Counted from the stretch's first letter, positions 9,012 through 18,179 are shown. The stretch: 64,000 nt of DNA from Streptacidiphilus pinicola (GCF_003258295.1 NZ_QKYN01000067.1:32231-96230), one strand, 5' to 3'. The notes: generated from the letters alone by a model not told the origin. Translations and numbers: made by a program.

Positions 9012-10252
9012 GAAGTGCTCCCGAGTGTCGGGTGGGTCACGGTCGTGCTGCTGGGCACCCGGTCCGCCCCGGATGCGGTGTCGCCGTTGGGGGCTGTGGC
9101 CACCTGGTCGGGCAGGTGCACCGGAGTGGGGAACGGGAGCGCCAGCGCGTCGGGGGCGGCCTGCTGTCCGTCGTGGAGCCAGCAGGAGCTCACCCGCTGG
9201 GTGGGCGTCGGCGCGGAGACGTCCGGCAGGCCGTCGATCCGGTCCATGGCCGGGGTGGCCAGGGGCGGGAGGTCGACCTTGCAGCGGTCCACGGCGAACT
9301 TGCAGCGCGGGTGGAACGCGCAGCCGCTCGGCATGGACTTCAGGCTGGGCGGGGCGCCGGGGATGCCCTCCATGCGGACGCGTTCGCCGTGCAGGCTCGG
9401 GAAGGAGCCCTTGAGGCCGAGGCTGTAGGGGTGGCGGGGTGCCCGGAACAGCTCGGCCGCGCTCGCACGCTCCACGATCCGCCCCGCGTACATGACGGCG
9501 ATCGAGTCGGCGAGCTCCAGCAGCAGGGACAGGTCGTGGGTGATGAAGACGACCGCGAAGCCGAGACGTTCGCGCAGCAGCATCAGCTCTTCGAGGATCT
9601 CGCGCTGCGTCACCACGTCGAGGGCGGTGGTGGGTTCGTCCATGATGACGACCTGCGGCTCCAGAGCCAGCGACATCGCGATCATGACGCGCTGGCGCAT
9701 GCCGCCGGAGAGCTCGTGGGGGTAGCTGCGCAGCCGGTCGGCGCTGATGCCCACCATGCGCAGCAGCTCGACCGCGCGTTCGCGCCTCTCGGCGGGGCTC
9801 ATGTGCCGGCGGTGCGCCTTGAGCACGTCCGTCAGCTGGGCGTCGATCCGGGCGACGGGGTTCAGGGCGTGCATGGCGCTCTGGAACACCACAGCCAGCT
9901 CCGACCAGCGCATCCGGCCCAGCTCCTTCGCGTCCGCGGCCAGGATGTCGACGGTCTCGACAGGACCGGCGTCGGCGCCCTGCGGGCGGGAGTGGAACAG
10001 CACCTCCCCGCCGGTGATCACACCGGGTGCGCGCAGCAGCCGGGTCAGCGCATAGGCGAGCGTCGACTTGCCGGAGCCGCTCTCGCCCGCGAGGCCGAGC
10101 ACCTCGCCCCGGTGCAGGGTGAGGTCCGCACCGCTGACGGCACGGACCGCGTCGGGACCGAAGCCGTAGTCCACGTCGAGGCCGCGGATCTCAAGAACGA
10201 CCTCCCGTCCGGTCGTGGCCTTGGACGGGTTGAGCGTCTGGGTCTGCGTCAC
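9008..10252 (-). CDS. ABC transporter ATP-binding protein, OppD type
   Basis: This 414-residue ATPase pairs with the OppF-type subunit. Visible motifs: P-loop [19 protein letters not shown]-loop [11 protein letters not shown], signature [19 protein letters not shown], Walker [13 protein letters not shown] and switch [11 protein letters not shown]. The C-terminal domain includes [15 protein letters not shown]. The GTG at 10252 is chosen because it overlaps the permease stop as GTGA and gives [11 protein letters not shown] before the first ABC strand. A longer reading of the same frame would run far into oppC and is not credible. The tail of about 55 residues after the Cys motif is low in complexity. 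Confidence 0.95.
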   Translation of the reverse strand: MTQTQTLNPSKATTGREVVLEIRGLDVDYGFGPDAVRAVSGADLTLHRGEVLGLAGESGSGKSTLAYALTRLLRAPGVITGGEVLFHSRPQGADAGPVETVDILAADAKELGRMRWSELAVVFQSAMHALNPVARIDAQLTDVLKAHRRHMSPAERRERAVELLRMVGISADRLRSYPHELSGGMRQRVMIAMSLALEPQVVIMDEPTTALDVVTQREILEELMLLRERLGFAVVFITHDLSLLLELADSIAVMYAGRIVERASAAELFRAPRHPYSLGLKGSFPSLHGERVRMEGIPGAPPSLKSMPSGCAFHPRCKFAVDRCKVDLPPLATPAMDRIDGLPDVSAPTPTQRVSSCWLHDGQQAAPDALALPFPTPVHLPDQVATAPNGDTASGADRVPSSTTVTHPTLGSTS

Positions 10253-11223
10253 GGACGTGTTCCTTCCTCTGCGCGGACGACGGGGGTGAGGCCGAGCTGG
10301 AATCGCGGTCCCTTGCTGCGCAGCCCCCTGCGGGTGCTGCGCATCCGCGGGTTGACGATCTCGTCGATACCGAAGTTGAGCAGGGCCAGGGCGATACCGA
10401 CGAAGGCGATGCACAGGGCCGGCGGCCCGTACCACCACCAGGTGCCGCTGGTGGTCGCGCTGAACTGCTGGGCGGTGTTGAGCATGGTGCCCCAGGAGGC
10501 ATTGGTCGGATTGATCAGACCGAGCCAGGCCAGGGACGCGTAGGCGCCGATGCCGTAGATCACGGTGAAGATGAACGAGGAGGCCAGGATGGGCAGGAGG
10601 TTCGGCAGGATCTCGAACAGGATGATCCGGACCCGGCCCTCGCCCACGACGCGGGCGGAGTCGACGTAGTCCTGGTTGCGCAGCGCCAGGGTCTGCGCCC
10701 GCAGGACGCGGGCGCCCCAGGCCCAGGCGCTGAGCGCGATGACGGCGCCGATCAGCAGCGGGTTGCCGGTGTCGCCGTCCGGCATCATCTTCATGACGAC
10801 CATAAGGATCAGCAGGCCCGGCAGCGCCAGGAAGATGTTGGTCAGGATCGACAGCACCTCGTCGGCCTTGCCGCCGAGAAAGCCGGCGCTCACGCCGACG
10901 ACCACGGACAGGGCGGTGGCGACGAGCCCGCCCACGAAGGCGATGAGCAGCGTGTCCCGGCCACCGGCCAGCAGCTGCGAGAACAGGTCGTGCTGCTGCA
11001 CGTCCGTGCCGAGCCAGAACTGCGATGACGGCGGGTGCGGCACGTTGTCCAGCGTGGACGCCTGCCACTCGGGCGAGTGCGGGGCCGCCATCGGCCCGAA
11101 GACCGCCAGCAGCACGAAGAAGAGCAGGATCAGCGAACCTGCGGCGACCTTGGGCGACCGCAGCCAGCGCGGGCGGCTGCCACTGCCGCCTGAGCGACGT
11201 CGGGGTCGAAGTACAGGGGACAC
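10249..11223 (-). CDS. ABC transporter permease, OppC/DppC type
   Basis: A 324-residue inner-membrane permease. It has a cytoplasmic Arg-rich N-terminus, a first membrane helix (LILLFFVLLAVFGPMAAPH), the OppC N-terminal domain with PSSQFWLGTDVQQHDLFSQL, five further helices, and the EAA loop for ATPase contact around AWGARVLRAQTLALRNQDYV. The sequence after it, LFEILPNLLPILASSFIF, is typical of DppC/OppC. The start is a GTG at 11223, 3 bases after the oppB stop; no better start exists before the first helix. The C-terminal 30 residues are basic and extend slightly beyond the usual end. Confidence 0.93.
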   Translation of the reverse strand: MSPVLRPRRRSGGSGSRPRWLRSPKVAAGSLILLFFVLLAVFGPMAAPHSPEWQASTLDNVPHPPSSQFWLGTDVQQHDLFSQLLAGGRDTLLIAFVGGLVATALSVVVGVSAGFLGGKADEVLSILTNIFLALPGLLILMVVMKMMPDGDTGNPLLIGAVIALSAWAWGARVLRAQTLALRNQDYVDSARVVGEGRVRIILFEILPNLLPILASSFIFTVIYGIGAYASLAWLGLINPTNASWGTMLNTAQQFSATTSGTWWWYGPPALCIAFVGIALALLNFGIDEIVNPRMRSTRRGLRSKGPRFQLGLTPVVRAEEGTRP

Positions 11224-11226
11224 GGC

Positions 11227-12213
11227 TCAGGCCACCTTCCTCGCGCGCGGGTCGAGCGCGACGTAGACGATGTCCGCGAGCAGGTTGGCGCCGAGCACGG
11301 TGAACGTGACGACGAGCAGGATGCCCTGCATCACGGGGTAGTCGGCGGCCTGGGCGGCGTTGAAGATCTCACGCCCCACGCCCGCGTAGTTGAAGACGAT
11401 CTCGGTGACGATCGACCCGGTGACCACAAGACTGATCGACAGCGCGAAGTTGGAGATGCTCGGCAGCAGCGCGTTGCGCGCCGCCACCGCGACCACCCGC
11501 CACCGTGGCAGGCCCTTGGCCGCGGCCACCAGGACGTAGTCCTCGTCCATGGTGGTGATCATCATGTTGCGCATCCCGATGATCCACCCGGCGATCGAGG
11601 CCAGCGCGACGGTCGCCGCCGGCAGCGCCGCGTGGTCGATCACGTTCGCCATGAACGGCCCGTTCCACCCGGGCGTGACCGTCGCGAAGCGACCGGTGTC
11701 GTAGGCGCCGCCCGTCGGGAACATCCCACCGTAGAAGCCCAGGGTGAGCATCAGCAGCGACGCCAGGATGAAGTAGGGGACGGCCTGGAAGAAGGTGGCC
11801 GCCGGCAGCAGCGAGTCCAGCAGACCGCTGCGCCGCCAGCCGGCCAGCACGCCGATCAGGGTGCCGACCAGGAAGGCGATCACCGTGGCCGAGCCGACCA
11901 GGCCGATCGTCCAGGGCAGGTCGTTGCCCAGCACGGTGGAGACGGGCGTGGACAGCGAGGTCGACATGCCCAGATTGCCGTGGAACAGGTTGCCCAGGTA
12001 GGTCAGGTACTGCGCCACCAGCCCCTGGTGACCGCCGCCGTACTGGGCCTCAAGGGCCTGGAGCTGGGACGGGGTCAGCGAGGCGGTGTTCATCTTGGCC
12101 AGGAAGTTCTGCAGGGCACTGCCCGGCACCATCCGGGGAATGAAGAAGTTGAGCGTGATCGCGGCGAACGCGGCGACCAGGTAGAACCAGAGCCTTCGCA
12201 GGAGTGCTCGCAT
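11227..12213 (-). CDS. ABC transporter permease, OppB/DppB type
   Basis: The 328-residue permease partner of the OppC-type subunit and the first intact gene of the operon. The N-terminal helix begins RLWFYLVAAFAAITLNFFIP and leads into RMVPGSALQNF, the usual OppB start. The periplasmic loop has GQYLTYLGNLFHGNLGMS-like sequence, and the EAA loop appears at RNMMITTMDEDYVLVAAAKGLP. NYAGVGREIFNAAQAADYPV and the final helix LGANLLADIVYVALDPR are typical. The ATG at 12213 is only 12 bases after the stop of a decayed LacI reading frame, so the regulator was once co-transcribed with this operon. Confidence 0.94.
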   Translation of the reverse strand: MRALLRRLWFYLVAAFAAITLNFFIPRMVPGSALQNFLAKMNTASLTPSQLQALEAQYGGGHQGLVAQYLTYLGNLFHGNLGMSTSLSTPVSTVLGNDLPWTIGLVGSATVIAFLVGTLIGVLAGWRRSGLLDSLLPAATFFQAVPYFILASLLMLTLGFYGGMFPTGGAYDTGRFATVTPGWNGPFMANVIDHAALPAATVALASIAGWIIGMRNMMITTMDEDYVLVAAAKGLPRWRVVAVAARNALLPSISNFALSISLVVTGSIVTEIVFNYAGVGREIFNAAQAADYPVMQGILLVVTFTVLGANLLADIVYVALDPRARKVA

Positions 12214-12224
12214 GTCGGCCTCGC

Positions 12225-12477
12225 TCAGACGAGGCGACGCCAGGACGGCGTCGCGGGGTCGGGGGAACAGCCGCAGCTCTCGCGGCGGACCAGCCGGGTG
12301 GGCAGAACGATGTGGGTGCTTGCCTCAGCGGGGATGGCGTACCAGCCGACCGCAGGCGTGACCGGAGGAGCTGAAGTGATCATGGAGTGCAGGACCTCGA
12401 AGGCTCGCGCGCCGATCTCCTGGATCGACTGACGCACAGTGGTGAGTTGCACCGAGGACGATGGAAGCGCCTCAAGC
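12225..12477 (-). pseudogene. LacI-family regulator remnant (C-terminus only)
   Basis: The minus strand encodes SSSVQLTTVRQSIQEIGARA, FEVLHSMITSAPPVTP and HIVLPTRLVRRESCG. This is the end of the sugar-binding domain of LacI/GalR regulators (TTVRQ, then G-x-x-A, then LPT-x-LV-RES). The helix-turn-helix and more than two thirds of the protein are missing: nothing upstream of about 12477 fits. It ends 12 bases before oppB, same strand. Loss of this regulator may have left the transporter constitutive or moved it under another regulator. Confidence 0.82.
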
Positions 12478-12707
12478 GAGCGCTTACCGGATCGATGCGG
12501 AAAAACTAGGTGCGCTTTCAATCAATTTCAAGAAGCCGCCATGCGGTGTTACGGTACTGTGATGCCCCGGGGGGTATCGCGCCGCACAGGAACTCAGGGC
12601 AGCCAAAGGCGAATGATCAGCACACGGACAACGTCTGGCCTGCTGTCCCGGTGAAGGGAGTGACCTGGCAGGTCAAGGCCGTAAGGGATGCATCAGTAAG
12701 AAGCGTG
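12478..12707. other. Intergenic, possible opp promoter region, nothing specific seen
   Basis: These 230 bases lie between the LacI remnant and the second GH1 stop codon. They include a relatively AT-rich patch at 12505-12560. No hairpin, CebR-type box or gene is apparent. Confidence 0.3.
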
Positions 12708-14183
12708 TCAGTTTCCAGGCCGGGGAATCGCCCCCTTACGCGCCGCCTCCCCGTACCAGTGCGCGCTCGACTTGAGTGTGCGCCGCTGCGTGGCGAAGTC
12801 CACGTAGACCATGCCGAAACGCTTGGCATAGCCGTAGGCCCATTCGAAGTTGTCCAGCAGGGACCACTGGAAATAGCCGCGGACGTCGATACCCGACGAG
12901 ATGGCGCGATGGACGGCCGCCAAGTGGTCGTGGAGATAGCCGACGCGTTCCGGATCGCGCACCTCACCCTCGGGGTTCGGGTAGTCCTCACAGGCCATGC
13001 CGTTCTCGGTGATCAGCAGCGGAAGATCGGGCCGCTCCTCGTGCACGCGGGAGAGCAGGTCGAACAGCCCGGTGGCGTCGATCGGCCAGCCCATGCTGCT
13101 GGCGGGGCCCTCCGGCTGATGAAAGGCGACCGACTCCGATCCCGGCCACGGCGAGCCCCCGCCGGTGCCGTGCGTCGTGCTGGTGCTCGCCCCGTCGGCC
13201 GAAACCCACGCCGGGGTGTAGTAGTTGATCCCGACCGAGTCGAGCGGGGCGTGCGCGGCGGCGAGGTCTCCAGGCCGGACCAGTTCGTCCCAGTCGACGA
13301 GGTGGGCGGTGTCGGCGAGCAGGTCCTCGTCGTAACGGCCGTGCAGCATCGGCCCCGTGAAGATCCGGTTGCCCACGGCGTCGATCCGCCGCACCGCCTC
13401 CGCGTCCGCCGCGCTGTCGGTCAGCGGGCGAACCTGGTGCAGGTTGAGACTGACGGACAGTCGGGCATCCGGTACTGCGGCGCGGATCGCCGCGGCCGCC
13501 CGCCCGTGGCCCAGGTTGAGGTGGTGCGCGGCGCGCAGCGCGTCGGCCGGATCGGTCCGGCCGGGCGCGTGCACGCCGGAGCCGTAGCCGAGGAAGGCCG
13601 AGCACCACGGCTCATTCAGCGTGGTCCAGCAGGTCACCCGGTCGCCCAGGGCCTCCGCAGCCAGGGCCGCGTAGTCGCCGAAGCGCTCGGCCGTGTCCCG
13701 GACCGGCCAGCCGCCACTGTCCTCCAGTTCCTGCGGCAGATCCCAGTGGTACAGGGTGGCGACCGGGGTGATCCCGGCCTCCAGCAGGGCGTCCACGAGC
13801 CGGCGGTAGAAGTCGAAGCCCCGCTCGACGGCCGGGCCGTGGCCGGTCGGCTGGACCCGGGGCCAGGAGATCGAGAAGCGGTAGGCGGTGAGCCCGAGAT
13901 CGCGCATCAGGGCCACGTCCTCGCGGAAGCGATGGTAGTGATCCACCGCGATGGACCCCGTATCGCCGTGATGCACCTTGCCAGGCGTGGCACAGAAGGT
14001 GTCCCAGATGGAAGGCGTGCGCCCGCCCTCGGCGGCCGCGCCCTCGATCTGGTAGGCCGAGGTCGCCGCGCCCCACAGGAAGCCGGATGGGAAGTGCAGC
14101 AGGCCGTCGTCAACCGGCAGGGAACGCGGCGCGGCCTGAAGGCCGGGCTGGCGAAGGGATGGCGAGGCGCCGACGGAGGTCAT
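12708..14183 (-). CDS. Family GH1 beta-glucosidase next to cebR
   Basis: A 491-residue cytoplasmic GH1 enzyme, like the bglC product found beside cebR in Streptomyces. It has an extra 30-residue N-terminal lead before [18 protein letters not shown]. The acid/base is E191 in [12 protein letters not shown] and the nucleophile E393 in [27 protein letters not shown] completes the active-site wall. It should cut cellobiose or aryl/alkyl beta-glucosides to glucose. The ATG at 14183 has GGGAG about 11 bases upstream. A perfect TGGGAGCGCTCCCA palindrome lies 97 bases before the start, so repression by CebR is very likely. Confidence 0.95.
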   Translation of the reverse strand: MTSVGASPSLRQPGLQAAPRSLPVDDGLLHFPSGFLWGAATSAYQIEGAAAEGGRTPSIWDTFCATPGKVHHGDTGSIAVDHYHRFREDVALMRDLGLTAYRFSISWPRVQPTGHGPAVERGFDFYRRLVDALLEAGITPVATLYHWDLPQELEDSGGWPVRDTAERFGDYAALAAEALGDRVTCWTTLNEPWCSAFLGYGSGVHAPGRTDPADALRAAHHLNLGHGRAAAAIRAAVPDARLSVSLNLHQVRPLTDSAADAEAVRRIDAVGNRIFTGPMLHGRYDEDLLADTAHLVDWDELVRPGDLAAAHAPLDSVGINYYTPAWVSADGASTSTTHGTGGGSPWPGSESVAFHQPEGPASSMGWPIDATGLFDLLSRVHEERPDLPLLITENGMACEDYPNPEGEVRDPERVGYLHDHLAAVHRAISSGIDVRGYFQWSLLDNFEWAYGYAKRFGMVYVDFATQRRTLKSSAHWYGEAARKGAIPRPGN

Positions 14184-14279
14184 TGCAGCAGGCTCCCGAG
14201 GTTTCCGAGGCGGATGCGGTGAGGCGGAGATCGAAGGCGCTCCGGTTGCAGCCGGTGGTCGACTCCGGGCGGGGCCGGA

Positions 14280-14293
14280 TGGGAGCGCTCCCA
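14280..14293. promoter_or_regulatory. CebR operator (perfect palindrome)
   Basis: TGGGAGCGCTCCCA matches the known CebR box of streptomycetes base for base. It lies 97 bases upstream of the GH1 start and between it and the divergent cebR. Confidence 0.88.
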
Positions 14294-14367
14294 AAACTTG
14301 CCGTGCCGGAAGCCTGAATCTTCCTGCATGCGGATGTCAAGACCCTCCCGGACATCTGCCAGAAATC

Positions 14368-14381
14368 TGGGAGCAATCCCA
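14368..14381. promoter_or_regulatory. CebR-like operator, imperfect
   Basis: TGGGAGCAATCCCA keeps both half-sites of the CebR box and differs only in the central bases; the flanks C and G extend the symmetry to 16 bases. It is in the middle of the divergent region. Confidence 0.65.
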
Positions 14382-14500
14382 GATCACGGATGCGTTATGG
14401 TGAGAACTACAAGGCCAGCGACTCGCACCCTTGCGCAACACCCCGGCCACAACCCGGCCACGCCCCGGTCGCAGCTGGAGCGATCCGAGGAAGGCCATAG

Positions 14501-14514
14501 TGGGCGCGCTCCCA
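14501..14514. promoter_or_regulatory. CebR-like operator near cebR
   Basis: TGGGCGCGCTCCCA has one departure from the perfect box (A to C in the left half). It lies 187 bases before the cebR start, which fits autoregulation. Confidence 0.6.
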
Positions 14515-14700
14515 GATCGCTCTCGCAGCGACGGCGTAGACTCCAGGCCCACGACGGCCACGCCCCCGAGCGAGCCCGGCCGAGGGATCCTGGCGGGCCA
14601 CGTGAAGACCAGGGTCCGCGCACTGGCTGCCTGTCAGTGACCGGCGGCAAGAAGGACGTTGCACCACATCACGACCAAGGACACGGAAAGGAGCGGCAGG

Positions 14701-15735
14701 ATGGGCAGCAGGCTCAGCGACCGCGGCACGGGACGACCGACGCTGGAGGCTGTGGCCTCGCTGGCCGGCGTCGGCCGCGGCACGGTGTCGCGCGTGGTCA
14801 ACGGCGGCGCCGGAGTCAGCCCCCGGGCGCGGTCGGCGGTCGAGCAGGCGATTGCGGAGCTCGGCTACGTGCCGAACCGCGCCGCCCGCTCCCTGGTCAC
14901 CAGCAAGGCCGACGCGATCGCATTGATCATTCCGGAGACCGAGACCCGGCTCGCCTCCGAACCCTTCTTCGCCTCGATCATCCGCGGTGTGGCCAGCGAG
15001 CTCTCCGACACCGAACTGCAGCTGCTGCTGATCCTGGTCAGCACCCAACGCGAGCGCGAGCGACTCGCGGGCTTCCTCGACGGACGCCGGGTCGACGGTG
15101 TGCTCATGGTCTCCGTCCACGCGGACGACCCCGTAGCCGAACTCGTGGAGCGGACCGGCCTGCCGGCCGTTCTCGGCGGCCGCCGTTCCGAGATGGAACC
15201 TCTCAACTACGTCGATTCGGACAACCTTCGCGGCGCATGGGCCGCCGTTCGGCACTTGGTGGGCCTAGGGCGGCAACGGGTGGCGACCATCACCGGTCCG
15301 CCGGACATGGAGGCCTCCGGCGTCCGCCTGGAGGGCTACCGGAGGGCCCTGGAGGAGGCCGGCCTCACGGTCGAGGCCAAGCTGATCGCGCACGGAGACT
15401 TCTCCGAGGCCTCCGGCGAGCAGGCCATGGCCGCTCTGCTGCAGCGGGAGCCGGCCGTCGACGCCGTCTTCTGCGCCTCCGACCTCATGGCCGTCGGCGC
15501 GATGCGCGCACTACGCCACGCCGACCGCCGCATCCCCCAGGACGTCGCGGTCGTCGGCTTCGACGACTCGCCCGTCGCTCGCCACACCGAACCCCCGATG
15601 ACCAGCGTCCGCCAGCCGAGCGAGGAGATGGGCCGGGCCATGGCCCGGCTCCTGCTGGAGGACATCGCCACCCCCGGCCGCAGCCACCGGCAGATCATCC
15701 TTTCCACAGAACTCGTGATACGCGAGTCCGCCTAG
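14701..15735 (+). CDS. cebR: Cellobiose-responsive LacI-family repressor CebR
   Basis: The 344-residue regulator has a LacI helix-turn-helix at about residues 12-60 (RPTLEAVASLAGVGRGTVSR, then VVNGGAGVSPRAR and ELGYVPNRAARSL). A periplasmic-binding-like sensor domain follows, ending TSVRQPSEEMGRAMARLLLE. The hinge and core (DAIALIIPETETRLASEPFF, ELSDTELQLLLIL) resemble streptomycete CebR, which releases DNA on binding cello-oligosaccharides. The ATG at 14701 has AAGGAG 7 bases upstream; a TTG at 14659 is less likely. Three CebR-type palindromes lie between it and the divergent GH1 gene. There is no cebEFG transporter here; an Opp-type importer is nearby instead, and it has no visible CebR box. 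Confidence 0.88.
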   Translation: MGSRLSDRGTGRPTLEAVASLAGVGRGTVSRVVNGGAGVSPRARSAVEQAIAELGYVPNRAARSLVTSKADAIALIIPETETRLASEPFFASIIRGVASELSDTELQLLLILVSTQRERERLAGFLDGRRVDGVLMVSVHADDPVAELVERTGLPAVLGGRRSEMEPLNYVDSDNLRGAWAAVRHLVGLGRQRVATITGPPDMEASGVRLEGYRRALEEAGLTVEAKLIAHGDFSEASGEQAMAALLQREPAVDAVFCASDLMAVGAMRALRHADRRIPQDVAVVGFDDSPVARHTEPPMTSVRQPSEEMGRAMARLLLEDIATPGRSHRQIILSTELVIRESA

Positions 15736-15757
15736 CCGGCTTCCACGAGCTGAAAGC

Positions 15758-16825
15758 TCACGCGCCACCGGAGTCCAGATACTCCGCGTAGGCGTGCAGG
15801 CGATCCAGCCAGGCCGCGTCGTCCGCGAGCTCCGGGAGGTCGCCCCAGTCGCCGTCATCCTGCCACCATTCCTCGTCAACCTGACCGAGCATGCCGCGCA
15901 CGTCCTCGTAGGACAGCTCGTGCGGGAACAGACGGGCATAGCGGTGGCGAGCCAGGCACGCCGCGAAGGCGTCCGGAACGCCGAGGATCTGCCGACAGAC
16001 GGCCACATCCTGCGGCCGCAGCGGCGGGCCGAGTTCGCCGAGCAGGTGCGGGGAGCGCTCGCGCATGGCGTCCTCGATCCGCTGCCAGGCCGCGTCCACG
16101 CGGGCAACCACCACCGAATCGGGCATCGGGTCGCCGGGATCCTCGATCCCGGCCGCGCGCAGCCGGGCGGCGCAATCCCGGCCGGCGGCAGCATCGAGGT
16201 GTTCCATCGCGGACACGGCCCGGTGGCGCTGCAGCGGGGACAGATCCTGATTGTGCGTCAGCTCGACCAGGGCAGCGGCGAGCTGCTCGCGCTGCTCCGT
16301 CGTGCCGGCGGCCAGCTCCACCACGACGCGTTCCTCGCGCCGCATCACGAAGCCGTCAGTGCGATGCGGCAAGAACCGGTCCGGGTCGACGCGAAGCGAC
16401 CGCAGCGCCTCACCCGCCACGTGCGGCGCGAACGCTGCCCCGACGTCCGCCAACGGGCGGCGGAAGACGCCCAGACACGTCCTCGCCAGCGGCGCACCCG
16501 CCCACCTCTGCTGGAGGTGCGCCAGCGCCTGATGCAACTTCGGGGCCTGGTCAGGGCCGAGATCTGCGAGGGCGTTGAGCATCCGCGTGGCCGTCCGCGG
16601 TGCGAACTGGCAGCTTTGCGCGTGCGCGGCCAGGCGCGACGCCGCCTGGTCCCGCTGCCGCTCGCCGAGCCCGGCGTAGGCAAGGTAGTGCTCGACCAGT
16701 CCGTAGTAGTCCGTCTCCTGGAACAGCCCGGCGGCGCGTTCCGTAGCGGCCGGGTCGCCGCTGCGGGCGTCGGCTATCGCCTCGGCCAGTGCCTTCCGTT
16801 GCTCCATCGCGTTCCCCTGCCCCAT
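15758..16825 (-). CDS. Protein of unknown function, about 355 residues
   Basis: I do not recognise this protein. It is acidic, soluble, without signal peptide or membrane helix, and mostly helical by composition (long Ala/Leu/Arg/Glu stretches such as ALAEAIADARSGDPAATERA). The C-terminal 60 residues are rich in Trp, Asp and Glu (VDEEWWQDDGDWGDLPELAD). No catalytic motif stands out; helical-repeat scaffold proteins look similar. Three nearby ATGs (16831, 16825, 16807) are possible; 16825 has AAGGGG 7 bases upstream and is preferred. It is convergent with cebR, 22 bases from its stop, and has no obvious partner. Confidence 0.75.
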   Translation of the reverse strand: MGQGNAMEQRKALAEAIADARSGDPAATERAAGLFQETDYYGLVEHYLAYAGLGERQRDQAASRLAAHAQSCQFAPRTATRMLNALADLGPDQAPKLHQALAHLQQRWAGAPLARTCLGVFRRPLADVGAAFAPHVAGEALRSLRVDPDRFLPHRTDGFVMRREERVVVELAAGTTEQREQLAAALVELTHNQDLSPLQRHRAVSAMEHLDAAAGRDCAARLRAAGIEDPGDPMPDSVVVARVDAAWQRIEDAMRERSPHLLGELGPPLRPQDVAVCRQILGVPDAFAACLARHRYARLFPHELSYEDVRGMLGQVDEEWWQDDGDWGDLPELADDAAWLDRLHAYAEYLDSGGA

Positions 16826-16935
16826 GCGCATACCCCTTCGTCATGGCATTCTCGGACCGCTCCGCGTGGTGCAGGCGCCCACCTTGCTGCTTGGGCAGAT
16901 CGCCGACGGTTCCGCAGGCTGCCCTGCACGGCCGT

Positions 16936-17478
16936 TCAACTCCCCGGCTTCCCCAGGCTGATGAAGAGGCTCACGGTCGAGCCCTTGGGGGCCTTCGTGC
17001 CGCCAGCCGGTTGGGCGTCGATGACATGGTCCGCCGGGGTACGCCAGTCGTGATCAGAACGGGTCTGGACGGTCAGCCCGGCCTGGACGAGCACATGGGT
17101 CGCCTCCTGCAGCGTCATTCCCATGACGTCGGGGACGACCACCAGATCGCCACCGGTCGGCTGCGGCACGGGCGAGGCCGAGCCCGAATGAGGCGCCGGA
17201 CTCCCCGCGGGAGACGAGCCGCTGCTGGCGGCGGTCACGGCGTGCTGAGTCGGCTCGGGTGACGGCCCGGTGAGGGCGAGGGCGGAGCCCGCAGCGGCGA
17301 CCAGGAGGACGACGGCTGCGGCAGCGGCGTTGAGACCGGTGCGGTGGCGGGCGCGGACACGCATCCGGGCGGCGTCGAACGCGGGTGGCACCGCCCCGTT
17401 CGCGAAATCGTTCATGACAGCCAGCAGTTCCTTTCCGAAGTCGGCGTCGTCAGGTCCGTGGGAGGGGAATCGGTTCAC
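16936..17478 (-). CDS. Membrane-anchored PASTA-domain protein coupled to a sigma factor
   Basis: A 180-residue single-pass membrane protein. The N-terminal 45 residues are cytoplasmic. One helix at about 48-70 (GLNAAAAAVVLLVAAAGSAL) crosses the membrane. A Ser/Pro/Thr-rich linker follows, and the C-terminal 65 residues form one PASTA domain (VPDVMGMTLQEATHVLVQAG, then PAGGTKAPKGSTVSLFISLG). PASTA domains bind muropeptides or unlinked cell wall. The GTG start overlaps the stop of the sigma-factor gene as GTGA, so the pair is translationally coupled. The position and layout suggest an anti-sigma-like partner that senses the wall, although the cytoplasmic part has no recognised zinc anti-sigma motif. 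Confidence 0.85.
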   Translation of the reverse strand: MNRFPSHGPDDADFGKELLAVMNDFANGAVPPAFDAARMRVRARHRTGLNAAAAAVVLLVAAAGSALALTGPSPEPTQHAVTAASSGSSPAGSPAPHSGSASPVPQPTGGDLVVVPDVMGMTLQEATHVLVQAGLTVQTRSDHDWRTPADHVIDAQPAGGTKAPKGSTVSLFISLGKPGS

Positions 17479-18023
17479 CGGGCACGCTCACAGGAGGTCA
17501 CGGGCACAGGGGTTTCTTCCTCGCGTGGCAGCGCCGACCGCAGTTTCGCGAGGCCACGGGCCAGCTGCGAGCGGACGGCTCCGGCGGAGATGCCGAGCAT
17601 CTGCGCGATCTCCTGGTCCGCCAGGTCGTGCAGGTAGTGGAGGACGACGACGGTCCGCATACCCATCGGCAGCGCGTGCAGCGCCTGGACGAGTTCGTCC
17701 CGCAGCTCGACCGACCGGTAGGCGTCGCTCGGGTCGGCATGGCCCTCGGCGACGGACACGGGCCAGTGCCGTCCGGCCCGGCTCAGTCGGCGCCATCGGT
17801 CGTTGGCCAGATTCACCACGATCCGGCGCACGTACGCCTCGGGTGCGTCCGTTCTGCAAACCCGCCGCCAGTGCCGACACGCCTTCTCCAGCGCCTCCTG
17901 GAGGAGGTCCTCCGCAGTGTGCGCGTCACCGGTCAATACGTACGCGGTGCGGAAGATTGCGGCAGATCTTCGTTCGACGAAGTCGACGAAGTCGATGTCA
18001 TGGCCGCTTCTGCGTAGCCGCAC
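17475..18023 (-). CDS. ECF sigma factor, SigE-like (SigE family, group common in streptomycetes)
   Basis: A 182-residue extracytoplasmic-function sigma factor. Region 2 is at about 10-75 (DFVDFVERRSAAIFRTAYVL, TGDAHTAEDLLQEALEKACR). Region 4 holds HYLHDLADQEIAQMLGIS and AGAVRSQLARGLAKLRS, a helix-turn-helix for the -35 element. The GTG at 18023 is preferred since AGAAGGGGG lies 6 bases before it; a GTG 27 bases upstream lacks a site. The downstream PASTA membrane protein overlaps by four bases. I infer a cell-envelope stress circuit. No regulator-specific promoter could be recognised. Confidence 0.9.
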   Translation of the reverse strand: MRLRRSGHDIDFVDFVERRSAAIFRTAYVLTGDAHTAEDLLQEALEKACRHWRRVCRTDAPEAYVRRIVVNLANDRWRRLSRAGRHWPVSVAEGHADPSDAYRSVELRDELVQALHALPMGMRTVVVLHYLHDLADQEIAQMLGISAGAVRSQLARGLAKLRSALPREEETPVPVTSCERAR

Positions 18024-18179
18024 CGGCTGCCCCCTTCTGACCACCCTCACTCTTCACGCCCTCCACGACGCCGAGCCGGGCGGATCTGCTGCACGGCAGT
18101 CCAGACGAGTGGCGCAGATCACAGCAGTGGCCGCTCCCGCTCGAATGACATGCATGGGTGGCGTGGGCAGTGCTGCCGA

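Noticed and set aside
5666..9428. Very long plus-strand open frames opposite the binding-protein and oppF/oppD genes
   Set aside because: They are antisense shadows of high-GC coding sequence: composition is Gly/Arg/Val-rich without domains, and the minus-strand genes have all family motifs.
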